Notes: generated by a model not told the origin, from the sequence alone. A stretch of 64,000 nucleotides of DNA from Plantago major (GCA_026545765.1 CM048843.1:12299501-12363500); one strand, 5' to 3'. Shown: positions 1 through 11,614, numbered from the stretch's first letter. Made by a program: numbers and translations.

Positions 1-1494
1 AGAATTCCATATTATGTAACTTGAATGGTAGTCTGTTGAAGATCTGATATTCTGATCTACCATCTACCTCCCATATCTAGAATAGTTCGAGTACCAATGT
101 CGATCTGCTGATCCAGGGAAGATGATGAAATTATGAAACACTGCAAGGCATGTCATACGGTAGCTAGCTAGCTTTAAATTCTGTGAAAGAGACGTTGAAG
201 CTGATATAGTTTACAGCAACAACGCCATTCACAAAAGTGTCAAATGTGTTAGCTCGGTACTTTTTTTTTTTTTTTAGAGTAGTTAGCTCGGTACTTCTTG
301 TGTTCGACTAAATGTGACATATGGGTATTTTTAGCGAGGTGGATTAGATTATTCTGAGTTCGGGTGGGACGGTTGTCCCCTCCCATCACCACTGTCTCCC
401 CCGGTGAAAGGTGTATTTGGTCTTTTCAAGTCAATATTATATGATCAATCAATTGGAAGACCCCATGGCATATTAAATTTGTATCATCCATAAATGAGTG
501 GGACATGGCACGAACCAAGTGGCTATCCTCGAAGAGGAAAATTCGACTCGATTTTCCATGGTTTCACCTTCTCATCGTAGAATGGCCCCACATTTGTCAT
601 TCCATTATAGTGAGAGGGTGAGATAAAACCAGGGTCTAACAAACCCCTTCGAAGAGAGTTCTTATCAATTTTGATCACACCAAGCAGTGAATGTGCAATT
701 TAGTCTCTAGTACTTTGTGCTCACAAAGTCAAAAGGAAAAAAGAAAAAGAAAAATCGCGGCCGAGTTTTACATAATATAATTTCAACATTTTAGTAAGTA
801 TTATGTCCGGCACAAGCTACATAGCTCAGAATTGTGCTAGACATGACCTGTTACAATATAGAAATTGAGAGAAAACTATATTACATAGATGAATTATTAA
901 TAGATTGACGTAGTAAGAAGAGTAAGAGTACAATAAATAGAAAGAACATATGCTTATACAGAAATATAAACTAACCATCTAATCCAACTAGAAAACAAAA
1001 TTTAAGTTGTAGAAGATATATAATACAAAACTTAATATGATAAAATACGAATTAGACTAAAAGAGTTCTTCTTCAAGTTGAAGTTGAGTCTTGTAATATA
1101 TCTTTACATGACCACAAAGATCTAGCTCTTGTTATCTTCGTTAAGTGCAAGTCTTTGTTCAACTAAATGTTTGAGCAAAAATGGTAGAACAATTTGTAAA
1201 CCTACATAAAACACCACATTATGTTCATTGTAACTTTGACATTGACTCCTTGATCATGTCCCTACTTGGTTAACATAACAGCATACGTCTACTGTTAGGT
1301 AACCTGTAACGTATATTACATCTTTTTTTTTTTTTTAAAGTAAAACTAGCTCGTAGCTGATTAGCTAGGTATAACTAATTGATTTTTATAGAGATACTTC
1401 GTAAATTAATTAGCTGATAAACTAGCTAATTTGTTAAATTGTATACTAGCTGAACAAACTTATCAAATCACCGTAATAAAATTATTTCAAAAAC
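1..1494. other. Intergenic, no gene seen
   Basis: AT-rich sequence with poly-T runs near 261 and 1324 and only short open frames. Apart from the small poly(A) insertion at 248-296, I see no gene, RNA or clear element. Confidence 0.5.
248..296 (-). repeat. Minimal poly(A) insertion with target-site duplication
   Basis: A 15-bp direct repeat (GTTAGCTCGGTACTT) at 248-262 and 282-296 flanks a run of T plus a few bases. This is what a retroposon leaves when almost only its poly(A) tail was inserted on the minus strand. No body sequence remains, so the source family cannot be named. Confidence 0.55.
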
Positions 1495-1499
1495 AATAT

Positions 1500-1578
1500 T
1501 GATAGAATTCCATCTCATCTAAAAACTCGAACTTGTAGAGAGTTGTAGAATTTAGTCATTTATATTAATACTCCAATA
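1500..1578 (-). repeat. TRIM terminal direct repeat (3' copy on minus)
   Basis: Terminal repeat of the 1500-1784 element. It differs from the copy at 1706-1784 at only a few positions by eye. Confidence 0.75.
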
Positions 1579-1705
1579 CCCCGCACTCGTGGTCAATTTC
1601 AACCTCTTTGGAGAGGCCATTCGAGTGGAAATTTAATATGGGGCGGAGATTGTCTCCGTGGAGATTCGAACCCAGGTTAGACGTGAGCCAGAGGCTCTGA
1701 TACCA

Positions 1706-1784
1706 TGATAGAATTCCATCCCATCTAAAAGCTCGAACTTGTAGAGAGTTGCGAAATTTAGTCATTTATATTAATACTCCAATA
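1706..1784 (-). repeat. TRIM terminal direct repeat (5' copy on minus)
   Basis: This copy directly abuts the primer-binding site at 1694-1705 on the minus strand, marking it as the upstream LTR. Confidence 0.75.
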
Positions 1785-2118
1785 AATATCATCGATATTA
1801 TAAGAGTATAAATGCTAATGCCAATTGTCAAGAAAAGTGAAAGTAGTAGTATATTTTATCACTTAAAGACTAGAAATACATACTTTCAGTAGTTATATAG
1901 AAGCCTCAAACAAAAAACTAACTACTAATCAACCCCAACCCAATCAAAGGCTAGAAATCAGGTCTTCCTAAATGGGTCAATCGAATCAGTATTTAAACCA
2001 AAAACCCAATACACTTTCACCATAAACCTCACAAAACCCTAACAAACCGAGAAAACAAAAAATCATCTCTCTAGAAATCGACCTCTCTCGTCTGAAATCG
2101 TCAGAAAACAGCTCGAAA

Positions 2119-2203
2119 ACGTCTCTCTCGACGTGGTTTCTATGTAATCAAGCTCGAAAATGCCTCTCTCGGCGTGGTTTCTATGTAATCAAGCTCGGAA
2201 AAA
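2119..2203. repeat. Two-copy 42-bp tandem repeat
   Basis: Two adjacent copies of a unit containing TCTCTCGACGTGGTTTCTAT, with minor differences. An open frame runs across it (2160-2375) but resembles no protein family and is probably not a gene. Confidence 0.6.
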
Positions 2204-2559
2204 GCTCGAACTCTCCGGAAAAAGCTCAAAAAATGGCCCGATCTCACCGGAAACAACATCACAAAGGTACGAAAAGCTAGATCTCGACCTAGTTTTTGTG
2301 AAATCAGTGATTATTTTGATGATCTTTTCATCTCGCAATCTCATTTTTTGCTCGAAATCGATCCAAATTGATTAAACCACGTTTGAAATCGACGAAATCA
2401 ACTACACAAAGGTAGGAAAAAACTGAATCTCTACTGATTTATGTGAAATCGATGTTTATTATGATGATGTTTATATTCAGATCTGATGTTTTCATCAGTT
2501 GTTGTTCAGATTCAAAAATAGATCTAAAAATCGCGTACAACACTGTTAAAATTTTTAGA

Positions 2560-3800
2560 TGATTTGTGTAATGTTTTGGCTTATATCAGTAATGTTCTAG
2601 ACTATATTGATGATGTTAACTTAAACAGAGTACAATTATAACTATTGTTCATTTAACAAATCTATTAAAATCAGTACTTTATTAAACATGATTAATGTTC
2701 TTACTTATATGTTCGATGTTTTTGTTGATTTATTTAATGTTTTGATGATATACATCAAAACTTTAAACCTAATATTAAGAATCATGATAATATCGTCCTA
2801 GATTATGTATGTAATGTTCTCACTCATAATATTTCTGTAAATGTATGTAATGCATGAAAACTTAAAAACTCTAATGACATTATTGTCCAAATTATGTACG
2901 TAATGTTCTCAACCATATCTACAATGTTTAAAATGTTCATTGTTATGCTTATAATGTTCTCAATTATGTGTGTAACGTTCTGCTTGTTTTATTGGTTTTA
3001 TGTGATGATCTACATATTGTTTGTAGATTTTCCAGCTACAACCTCAATGAAAAAAGTATGATGTAATTTTCAATGTGATGTATGTAATGTTCTTGGTGAT
3101 GTCTGTAAGGTTTATGCTAATGCATGTAATGTTCTTTGCACAGATAAATGTGGAGCTGAAGTTGACATGAGTCTTGTTGGAAGTCTTGGATGGATGGCCA
3201 AATATGTAGATAAATTGCATACTATGTATGGAAATCTCTAATGAGTTTGAAAATATCTCAAACAAGTCTATGTAACATAAAAAGTGATGTCGTTATCCAA
3301 GCAATTTTTTTTTTTTTGAATAAGTTAATTATATTACAAGGGCTCAATTACCACTACTTCTTGTCTTCCGCCTCAACCACCTTATAACTCCTTGCCTCAA
3401 CCACCTTATAACTTCTTTCAACGCTGTCATGGTTCGAACTCTGCACCTCCTGTATACAACCTCAACTGCCAGGGTTATCCAAGCAATGTTCTTACGTATT
3501 TACGTAATGTTCTCAAGCATTTGTATAATGTTCTCAAGTATGTATTACGATTTTCAAAATTTGTAATATTCTTAACTATTTAAGTAATGTTCTCATTTAT
3601 ATGAATGGTGTTATAGAGTATGATGTTCTTAACTATGTTGGTAATGTTATAAACTATTTATGTAATGTCCTCAACTATTTGAATAAAATATTTTTAGGTA
3701 TATGAGTGATGATCTAGAGTATAATGTCTTAACTATATTAGTAATGTTCACGACTATTTGAATAATGTCCTCAACTATTTGATTAATGTTATCTATTTGT
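2560..3800. repeat. Degenerate minisatellite with GTAATGTTCT core
   Basis: The motif GTAATGTTCTCAACTATTT or a decayed form recurs well over twenty times, spaced about 20-30 bp, on both sides of the SINE at 3305-3473. The SINE therefore inserted into an existing repeat array. No coding potential is seen. Confidence 0.65.
3292..3486 (-). mobile_element. tRNA-derived SINE with 13-bp TSDs
   Basis: The body 3305-3473 (about 169 bp) ends in a poly(A) tail on the minus strand (13 T on plus at 3305-3317). It is flanked by perfect 13-bp duplications GTTATCCAAGCAA at 3292-3304 and 3474-3486. The 5' part on minus holds a B-box-like GAGTTCGAACC and, about 30 bp before it, a weak A-box-like TGGCAGTTGAGG, as in Pol III-driven tRNA SINEs. 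A 24-bp unit is tandemly doubled inside (3371-3394 and 3395-3418). The intact TSDs suggest fairly recent insertion. The family name cannot be given from sequence alone. Confidence 0.82.
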
Positions 3801-3802
3801 CT

Positions 3803-4025
3803 GAAATGACGGTTCATTTCTGATTTTGTCTGAAATGGATCCGCTCATAACCCGCGAAATTGATTGGAAGTGTGGTAAATTCACATATTTGAGTAATGTT
3901 CTCGCCTATTTGAGAATGACGGTTCATTTCTGATTTTGTCTGAAATGGATTTGCTCAATAACCCGCGAAATTTTATAACCCGACCCAACAACCCGCGAAA
4001 TTAATTGGAAGTATGGTAAATTGCA
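3803..4025. repeat. About 110-bp tandem duplication
   Basis: A block starting near 3806 (AATGACGGTTCATTTCTGAT) and running to GAAATTGATTGGAAG recurs from about 3917, with an extra small GAAATT-unit expansion. It adjoins the minisatellite and may share its origin. Confidence 0.6.
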
Positions 4026-4029
4026 AATC

Positions 4030-6230
4030 AGTCCGTCTTTTTTGTCTCTCTAATAAGTTGGTTTTTCCTAAGACTTTCTGCTTAAATTTAGGTAAATTCC
4101 AAGTACTTTTTCCGTATAAGTCGTGATAACGGCTACTGCCTACAAGCCCATACAAAATAAAATAAATACTCCAATGACAGAGCTTACCTACGATTACGAA
4201 CTTTATAACTCGATCAGTTACGTTGACTAACTGGTGTTTCATTTCCAAATTAACTGCTGGTATACATCAAATTTAATCATGTATAATTCCGTCATATTAC
4301 TTCTTCATTCCAGCCAGTCATCATATCTAAAGTCTAAACTAAACCAAATTAAGTGGAGTAGGATAAATCAATGATCGATCTCTATTCCCCCAAATTAAGT
4401 TTATGGTTCATTTGATCACACCAAAATCGAAGGCACTAAGTACGATATGTTTAATGGATAGTAGTAGCACTAGAGTAGCTAAGTGAATAAAATTGAGAAA
4501 AACATGATAGTCCACACAATTAAATAGTAGTAGGTATTAATAATCAATCACACTACCACCACCCCTCTTCTCAACTACACCGATCCGATGATTTACTTCA
4601 CATTTGTAAGTTAGTTCACCTTCCAACTACCTCTGACCCCTTTTAAATCTATTACTCCATATTCTCATTAATATGTAACCCAAGCCTTCAACTGTTTTTG
4701 TCAATAATAGGAAGGCTCTTTCATTATTTTGTCTATTTCTCCATCTTCTTCTTTAGACCATGTTCTTTCTTCAAATTTTGACCTTCTTTCTATGCAGCTG
4801 TCCAACCTTCTTATTCAACTCATACAATTTCTTCTCTCTGAGTATATATAAATGAATTAAGTGGACCTTAGCTGATAAGGATACAATCAATAAACCTAAC
4901 TTGTCTTTAAAGATTTCTATTTCTTCATTCAGATAGGACCATGATTTTCTAGGTTAGTATTTTCTACTGGCCCTTCGCAAATGAATACTCTCATAGGGTC
5001 TTGGAGGAATGTACTATTAACCGACGGTTCACGACTTTAATACCCAAGTAGTATTCTCATGATCCACGGTTATTTTCTTAACACAAAACTAATCTGATTC
5101 AATGATATATAAAGAGTGCAAATAGAAGGTATCAAATCACTAACAAAGGGGAGATAAAATGGATATATATAACTAGAAATCTAGAACCACTACTCTTGCC
5201 TGGTATTTAGACTTTTGAAATATTCCGAAACAAAACGACTCGGGCTTGATTCATGCATATTAATATCACATTAAACAATTAATCATATTGCAATTTCTTA
5301 ACATTTGAGGAAGAATGAGCAACCTCAACATCTTTTTCTACTTTTTCACTTAATTTTTCGAACATCTCACATACATTACCCTTATTCAACTTTTTATGGG
5401 ATAATACTTTAATAGTACAGTTTTTTAATAGACCTTGAACATGTGAACGTTAACTCGATTTTATGGGGGTGGAATAGTGACTAATAAAGTTTTTAGTTGT
5501 ATGATAAACATGAAAACTGATGAATATTAACAAAGTTCTTAGTTGCTTGCCAAACCGTCCAATGATGTTAAAAAAAAAAAAAAAAACAAAATACATACAA
5601 ATGTAAAACTTGATGCTGCCAACCATGTATAAACTCAACTGTGACTGAAACCGAACTGAAACCGAACTAAAAAAATATTGACTCTCCCTATACGCCCGTA
5701 TAAGGTTGTTTTACCTCGATTTAGCATTAGCTTATCCGAAAAATCAACTTATTTCACTCAAATTATCACATGAAAGTCTATCGATTTAAAAGTTAGCTGA
5801 ACTGACGTACTAAAAGATAAGGTAACACATCCGTTTTTATATTATTCATATAAAAATCAATTACTTTATTATACCTGTAATAATCAATTACTTTATTATT
5901 TATACCTTTAATTGAAAAACTTCCATTTAAATAATGTAATAATGCAACGGGATAACGCGACTATGTTCATTGAACGATTAACGAATGTGTTTAAGTGAAA
6001 CCGATAGCCAACTAATGAAAAACTGAAGTTCAAAATTCTTGATTTCAATTCCCACAATTAAGTTATACAACCACCAATTAATGAATTCCCTAAATAAATC
6101 CATCAATGACATTTGGTGGAAATTAATTACAAATTTCCCAAAAATAAGCAATTACAATACACACACCATACAAAAAAAAGCAATGGCATTATTGCATTTC
6201 CACCCAAAATTGAAGCCCGAACACCCACCC
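4030..6230. other. Intergenic, no gene seen
   Basis: About 2.2 kb of AT-rich DNA with a poly-A run near 5570. Open frames here (for example 3973-4248 and 5450-5638 on minus) are short, of low complexity and resemble nothing I know. The last few hundred bases are presumably the promoter of the DUF538 gene. Confidence 0.5.
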
Positions 6231-6237
6231 TCACATC

Positions 6238-6245
6238 TATAAATA
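6238..6245 (+). promoter_or_regulatory. TATA box of the DUF538 gene
   Basis: TATAAATA lies 78 bp before the chosen ATG at 6323. It excludes the upstream in-frame extension of the reading frame (from 6113) from the transcript. Confidence 0.7.
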
Positions 6246-6322
6246 CTCACGACCTCCATCTCCATTTCTCCACACCTCTCACTCTCAAACCTCAACACAA
6301 AAACCAACCAAGCCAAAAAAAA

Positions 6323-6907
6323 ATGTCGAAGATCACAGACGAAATTCGAGCCAAGGCCTCAGAAATGTACCGGGGAGACGAAATCGGGCAAGAAAAGTCC
6401 AAGTTCCTCCTGACCGAAATGAACCTGCCAAACGGGCTCCTCCCATTACAAGACATCATCGAGGTCGGGTACATCAAGGACACCGGCTTCGTGTGGCTCA
6501 TCCAGAAGAAGAAGCGCCAGCACAAGTTCGAGGAGATCGGGAGGCTGGTCGAGTATGGAACCGAAGTGACTGCGTTCGTTGAGCTTGGAAAGATCAAGAA
6601 GCTGACTGGCGTCAAGGCTAAGGAGCTTCTCATTTGGGTTACCATTTGTGATATCTATACTGACTGCCCAAATGAGGTTCCTACTGGCAAGAACAAGATC
6701 ACGTTTAAGTCGACTACCGGCCTTAGCCGTGTGTTCCCCGTTTCGGCTTTTATGGTCGAGGTTCCAGTGAAAGAGGTCAAACCGGAGGAAGAGAAGAAGG
6801 AAGAAGAAGTTAAGGAGGAGAAGAAGGAAGAAGAAGTCGTCAAGGAGGAGAAGAAAGAAGATGTGGTTGTTGCTGCACCTGTGGAAATCAAGGAAAGTAC
6901 TGCTTGA
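6323..6907 (+). CDS. DUF538 family protein, single exon
   Basis: 194 aa, intronless. Residues about 5-145 are a DUF538 domain (MSKITDEIRAKASEMYRGDE, then LPNGLLPL, a KKKR basic patch, and the IWVTICDIY core). DUF538 proteins are small plant proteins, many stress-responsive, with no settled biochemical role. The frame is open from 6113, but the TATA box at 6238 and the family's usual N-terminus favour ATG 6323. After the domain comes a highly charged Lys/Glu tail (about 150-180) with repeated EEKKEEE blocks, ending VAAPVEIKESTA; this is probably disordered. The position next to Agenet, ECHIDNA and CSP41b genes matches Arabidopsis At1g09310, which I take as its orthologue by context. The antisense frames over it are shadows. 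Confidence 0.92.
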   Translation: MSKITDEIRAKASEMYRGDEIGQEKSKFLLTEMNLPNGLLPLQDIIEVGYIKDTGFVWLIQKKKRQHKFEEIGRLVEYGTEVTAFVELGKIKKLTGVKAKELLIWVTICDIYTDCPNEVPTGKNKITFKSTTGLSRVFPVSAFMVEVPVKEVKPEEEKKEEEVKEEKKEEEVVKEEKKEDVVVAAPVEIKESTA

Positions 6908-7192
6908 TGTTATAAATGCAGCTAGTGGTTCTAAAGTTTCTTCTAATCAAAATTATATGCAACAATTAAAATAGAGAAATTACAATAAACTTCAATCTGT
7001 TGTTTCTTTATATATCAGTGATACCAATTATGGTGGTATCTGGTTCAATTTCAAGTTATCAAAAGAAAATTATGTTCTCATAAGCTGGAATTCTGGAAAC
7101 TCTGGTTCTTTGTTTGATTTATGGTTTGGCATTTGATTTTACCGGCCTACTGCAGGTTGGATATTCTCGTTACTGGTTTTATAAGATACTTA

Positions 7193-7357
7193 GGCTCTGT
7201 TCTTTTCGTCTAAACAAAACTGAACTTAGGCTCTATTCTCTCCATCTAAAAACTCATTAATTACAGTTCAGTTCAGTTCGGATTCATTTAGTTCAGTTCT
7301 GCTTAATTGTTTTTTTATACTACAATTTAATTCAGTTCAGACGAAGAGAACAGGGTC
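7193..7357. mobile_element. Tourist-like (PIF/Harbinger) MITE, nested or duplicated end
   Basis: Terminal inverted repeats GGCTCTGTTCTTTTCGTCTA and, at the right end read in reverse, GACCCTGTTCTCTTCGTCTG are flanked by TTA at 7190-7192 and 7358-7360, the PIF/Harbinger target duplication. A second left end (GGCTCTATTCTCTCCATCTA, also preceded by TTA at 7226-7228) begins at 7229. Either a 129-bp copy inserted beside an older one, or the left end was duplicated. The interior is rich in GTTCAGTTCAG repeats. It lies about 290 bp downstream of the DUF538 stop codon. Confidence 0.75.
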
Positions 7358-7360
7358 TTA

Positions 7361-9105
7361 GTCGACTCTCTAGATATTCGCACCATATATCCGAGCCAAC
7401 GATTCGACTGGATGCGACCCGATTCACACCTAAAATTACCTCAATAAATCTTGCTTCACTTTAGGTGAATGCGATGGTTTAAAGCAGGTGAAATTTGGAG
7501 CTGTGTTGAGGGTTTTTCTCTGACAAAGATAAAAGACTACCTCTTAATCAGTAATGTATTGACAACACAATATATAATACATATAGATAACTCAGAAAGC
7601 ATGATGAAAGACAACATGCGGTAGGAAAAAGGAAACGTGTGTTGAGTATGTGGTTGCTCAATGTCATAAATGCATTATATTTTGTGATCAAATTGCACTA
7701 GATACTCGCATCACAATTCACATGGTTTATAGATGTCAAAATGTATCATTAATATTTCGTTCTCGAAAAATACAATACGGAATTATGAATGCGACATTAT
7801 TATCAGGGCCTTTCGCGATATTGACAACCTTTTCCAATTGTAATATCACAATTCAGTCCCTATTGTTTCAAAATATTATACAAGGAAAGAACAAAAAAAA
7901 ACCGCTTAATTGCGTTCATATAGAATTAAGCAAACAAGGACCTATCTCATTTCTATATACTTTTTGTAATTAATTGTGGTTAAAATTCTACTCAACTTAA
8001 AAATACCTAAGGCGTCGTGCACCTTAAATAAAATTAAAGGTCACATTCCGCACCCCTTTGAATATATATTCAAGTACGTATAGTAAATTTCATATGTTAT
8101 GAAATAATGCATTTTGTCTAGAATTGCAATATTGACATGGGGTAATCACAATTTCTTTGGCATGTATTTTAATAAAGAAAAAAGAAAAGCAGGTCTCTTA
8201 AATTATTGATCTTGTGAGATTTTGGACATGACATCGTATCCAAAACGTTTCACCAACAACTTGGAATCGTTTCTAACTTGCTTACCCAAATCAATGGCCA
8301 TCATATATGTAAAATGTAGTTTAGTATTATTGTATTTTCTCTTGATTCTTCAACAGGGCTGGCTATTCTTCTTTAATTCTATTCTTTATGCTACTTAAGT
8401 ACATGCTATATATAACAGCTCGCAATCATGGTCCACCTGCCAATATTGTTGCTTAAAATATGAACGAACAGTTTGATTCAGAAGACTCGGGTACTGAGAA
8501 GAAAGAAAAAACTTCCCCTTTCGTCTGGATCTTAAGAGTGAGGTCACTTTCGTAGTATTAATTTAGTGTTGTTAACTTGTTATTACCATCTTTGTCCAAT
8601 GTCTGTAAATCACAAAAAGCTTGATAATGATGCTTACTGACTTCACTAATTATCATTTATTACTCAATACCTTACTCTTTAGTTTCAGGACTACTGGTGA
8701 TATAGAGACAGACTATTTGGTTCATTTGTAAGAAACTTGCACTCTACTATACTGCTAAGTAAGTTCACCAGCTTAGCGCTGTACTAATTTGTAGGTCACA
8801 AAAATGGTACTCTAAAATGGGGCGATTCCAACGAAAATACAAGCACCATTTTGGACAAAAGCATCACAAGTTTGCTCAGACAATACTTACTAGACCGTGT
8901 TAATAGACTCTCTGGTCAATAATCAGCCACACGTGCAACTAAATGTTGTCATATGGTGTTTTGACACGAGGTCTATAAAAAAATCATAAACCCAAACTAG
9001 GTAAGCGACTCACAGTTTAGTATAACTTAACCGGGGGTATATATAGTCCAGAGGAGGTTGAGAGAGGACATATGCAATCCACACTGATCTGAAAATGCTA
9101 CGTGG
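7361..9105. other. Intergenic, no gene seen
   Basis: AT-rich spacer between the DUF538 gene and the first Agenet gene. A 31-codon open frame at 8460-8555 is the only codon-like stretch, and I do not support it as a gene. The last part is probably the 3' UTR of the Agenet gene on minus. Confidence 0.45.
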
Positions 9106-11614
9106 CTACAGCTTCTGAGCCTGTAAAAGCCCCGAGTCACATTGTCAGTATAGAAGAAGTAGGAATTCGGCTGATTTGGATATTGCAAAATTACTTGTAA
9201 GATAGACTTGTGATAATTAGCAATTGACCCATTCACATAAAATAGCTGAGTCATTTAGATAGAACTCAAGAACACTCTAAAAAGTATGTACCTTGGTTCT
9301 GGGCAAAACCCACTTGCCATTTTTCCATTCCTGACACACACGCAGCTCAGAATGCCTAAACGGCTCTTCGCAACCAGTACCCTTGAAGAAAACTTTGTAT
9401 CTATCGTTTATCAGAACACTTGAAATCACACCCTCCCACCAATCACCCTCATATAAAGCTTCAACCTTTTCTGACTTGGCAAACCGGTCAATTTCTAGAA
9501 TAGTGGGGGGCCGTGGCCTTATTATTTGACCATGAACCTTTTCGGTGAGTGATGTTTCACCATCATCATCAACTAGATTATCATATTTAACCTGAAACCA
9601 ACCATCATTACAATTCTCGATAACAATTGCTTGGAACCAAACTCCATAACCTTTCCCATCAGCGTATGCTTCAACAAGTTGTCCGGGATTAAAATCAAAT
9701 TTGTTTTGCTCATTTTCTTTCCTAGCTGCAGTTGGCAAAGGAGTCTTCTGCATTGCACCAGGAACTTGGTCGAATGCACATGACGATGGAAGTTCCTGTG
9801 ATTCACGTGATGATGCAGCTTCCTGCATCTCCATATCTGGTGATGATGGATGTTCCTGCATTAGAAAACATTAGCAAAATATTTTTCTTTTCAAAACAAA
9901 AGGAGGCTAATATTATATTGTTCCAGATGAGAAAGAATGCAACATTAAAATTGACATCATTTTGAAATCAAAATAGGAACATGAACATAGATAAATCAGG
10001 CATGATCATAAAAAGAAAATATCTTATCGTCTATGAAATAGCCTTTTATTAAATTCTTTATTTTTGGAAGCGTCATTCTTTTTCAATCAATCATTGCAAT
10101 ATATATTCGTGTGCAGTAACATAAAACACCGCCTGTGAAATCATCATCTATCTCAAGCCTCAATAATATTTCGAAGCTCTTAGTTAATCACTGTTTTTCA
10201 AATTCCAGATACAAAACTACATAATTCCCATCAATGTTTGAGAACCATATATTCTCTATTTCCAGAAGATAATCCACTTAAAAAACTGCATATTGCTCTC
10301 TAATATCTGAACTCTCTATCTAATTAAAGAGCTACCAAGAACATATATATACGAGATATATGCCCAAAAAAGTACATTAATTACAAACTAAAATACCACG
10401 GCCAATCTTCATAGCATAATTTCATAGCTTCTCATTCGTCGCTTATTATCACATCACATTCAAACAACAAATCTAATCCAGATGATTATCCCGACACTAT
10501 GCACACGATTCTCTCCTAAAGTTTATTCCCGACTCTTTCTAGCTTGTAAATAAAACCCAATTAACCAAACAGCAGGGGCACACAAATTTCATAATTTTGA
10601 AATCGTGGGAGCCCTTACTGCATTTCACAAGAAATACTACAGTACTAACTTCATTTATATACCTCAAAACCACATCTTGAACAAGAGCTCTTAAATGCTA
10701 GGTACTTAACCACTAATACACCATTCGCATAGTACGTAGAACCCACACAAGCATCACAAATTCTATAAGAGTGTGTACTAGTGCTTACAACTCTAGCATC
10801 TTAAAAACTCTTGAAGATAAAACAATCGAATATCTAAAAATTGTACTCTGTTTCCATAACAAACATGTTACTCAATCTAGTTCATATATATATATATATA
10901 TATATATAATCTCGCTAAGCATTGTTAATATACTCTATAAGAAGATGCACATCACAATTACATGATTATTGCACTTTTAATTAGCTTAGAAAAAAACATA
11001 ATTTGAAGAATCGAATCAAGAAAAGCTTTTAATTCCGAATGCACATTACAATTTACAGGCACAAATCAATCAATCACAAGAACAAACAAACAAACAAAAA
11101 AAATAACCGAACAACAAAAGAATGTGCAGCTACTAACCTCCTGATCGACCTCCATCCTGGCACCCAAAACCATACCAAGCTCCGGACGCCACTTCCCGTA
11201 CACCCACTCACGATGAAACCTTAACCTGGAAGGCTTAAAAGGCCTCTGCTCATGAGAACACCGAAAGAATACAACATACTGACTACCTCCATCGACAACC
11301 TGCGTAATTATACCTTCCCACCAGCCTTTACGGAAATAAGCGTCAACCTGATCGTCAACTTTGAACTTGTGGCCGTCATGATCAGGCGGCTGGATAGGCC
11401 TGAGCTGTGAACAGCCGACCTTCTCGACGACAGGTTGGTCGGGGTCGTCGTCGTCGAATAGCGTTTGGTACTGGACGAGGGCTTCAGAGGTGGATTTGTA
11501 GACCTTGATTATGGTGCCGAGATACCAGGAGCCGCTGAAACCATAGTCGTTGCTGCTGATTTCGACTGGACTGGACTCTTTCAAGTAGTTGTCGATTGAG
11601 AAATTGTTCGACAT
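9106..11614 (-). CDS. Agenet (plant Tudor-like) domain protein 1
   Basis: Exons on minus: 11138-11614, 9292-9855, 9106-9120; 351 aa, all introns phase 0. Exon 1 (residues 1-159) holds two Agenet repeats, with SSPVEISSNDYGFSGSWYLG opening the first and the family's WWEGIIT and FFRCSHEQRPFKPSRLR hallmarks in the second. Exon 2 (160-347) opens with a low-complexity, Ser/Glu-rich linker, then two more repeats (GQLVEAYADGKGYGVWFQAI; EGDWWEGVISS; EWKNGKW). The last exon is only five codons, AQKL plus stop, with acceptor TTTTACAG. Agenet domains are Royal-family folds that bind methylated histone tails or partner proteins, so a nuclear chromatin-reader role is inferred. Tandem paralogue of the next gene. 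By context it corresponds to Arabidopsis At1g09320. Intron 1 (1282 bp) contains a TA microsatellite. Confidence 0.9.
10886..10908. repeat. (TA)n microsatellite
   Basis: A run of about eleven TA units inside intron 1 of the first Agenet gene. Confidence 0.85.

Larger units (their letters stand above)
1500..1784 (-). mobile_element. TRIM-like mini LTR element
   Basis: Two near-identical direct repeats of about 79 bp (1500-1578 and 1706-1784) flank about 127 bp of non-coding DNA. Read on the minus strand, the first repeat is followed at once by TGGTATCAGAGC (1694-1705), the classic primer-binding site for initiator-Met tRNA. A purine-rich stretch precedes the second repeat. AATAT occurs on both sides (1495-1499 and 1785-1789), consistent with a 5-bp target duplication. 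Size, terminal repeats and primer site fit a terminal-repeat retrotransposon in miniature, which never coded for protein and depends on another element. It looks structurally whole. The exact LTR end is uncertain by about 3 bp. Confidence 0.8.

Noticed and set aside
1660-1710. Possible tRNA gene (GATTCGAACCC-like T-loop word)
   Set aside because: Only the B-box-like word is present; no acceptor or anticodon stem can be formed, and the site belongs to the TRIM interior.
2160-2375. 71-codon frame in the CTCTCTCG repeat block
   Set aside because: Lies over a tandem repeat and resembles no protein.
8460-8555. 31-codon frame starting MNEQFDSEDSGTEKKEKTSP
   Set aside because: Good composition, but no promoter, no splice signals tied to neighbours and no family match. 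Too short to support as a gene.
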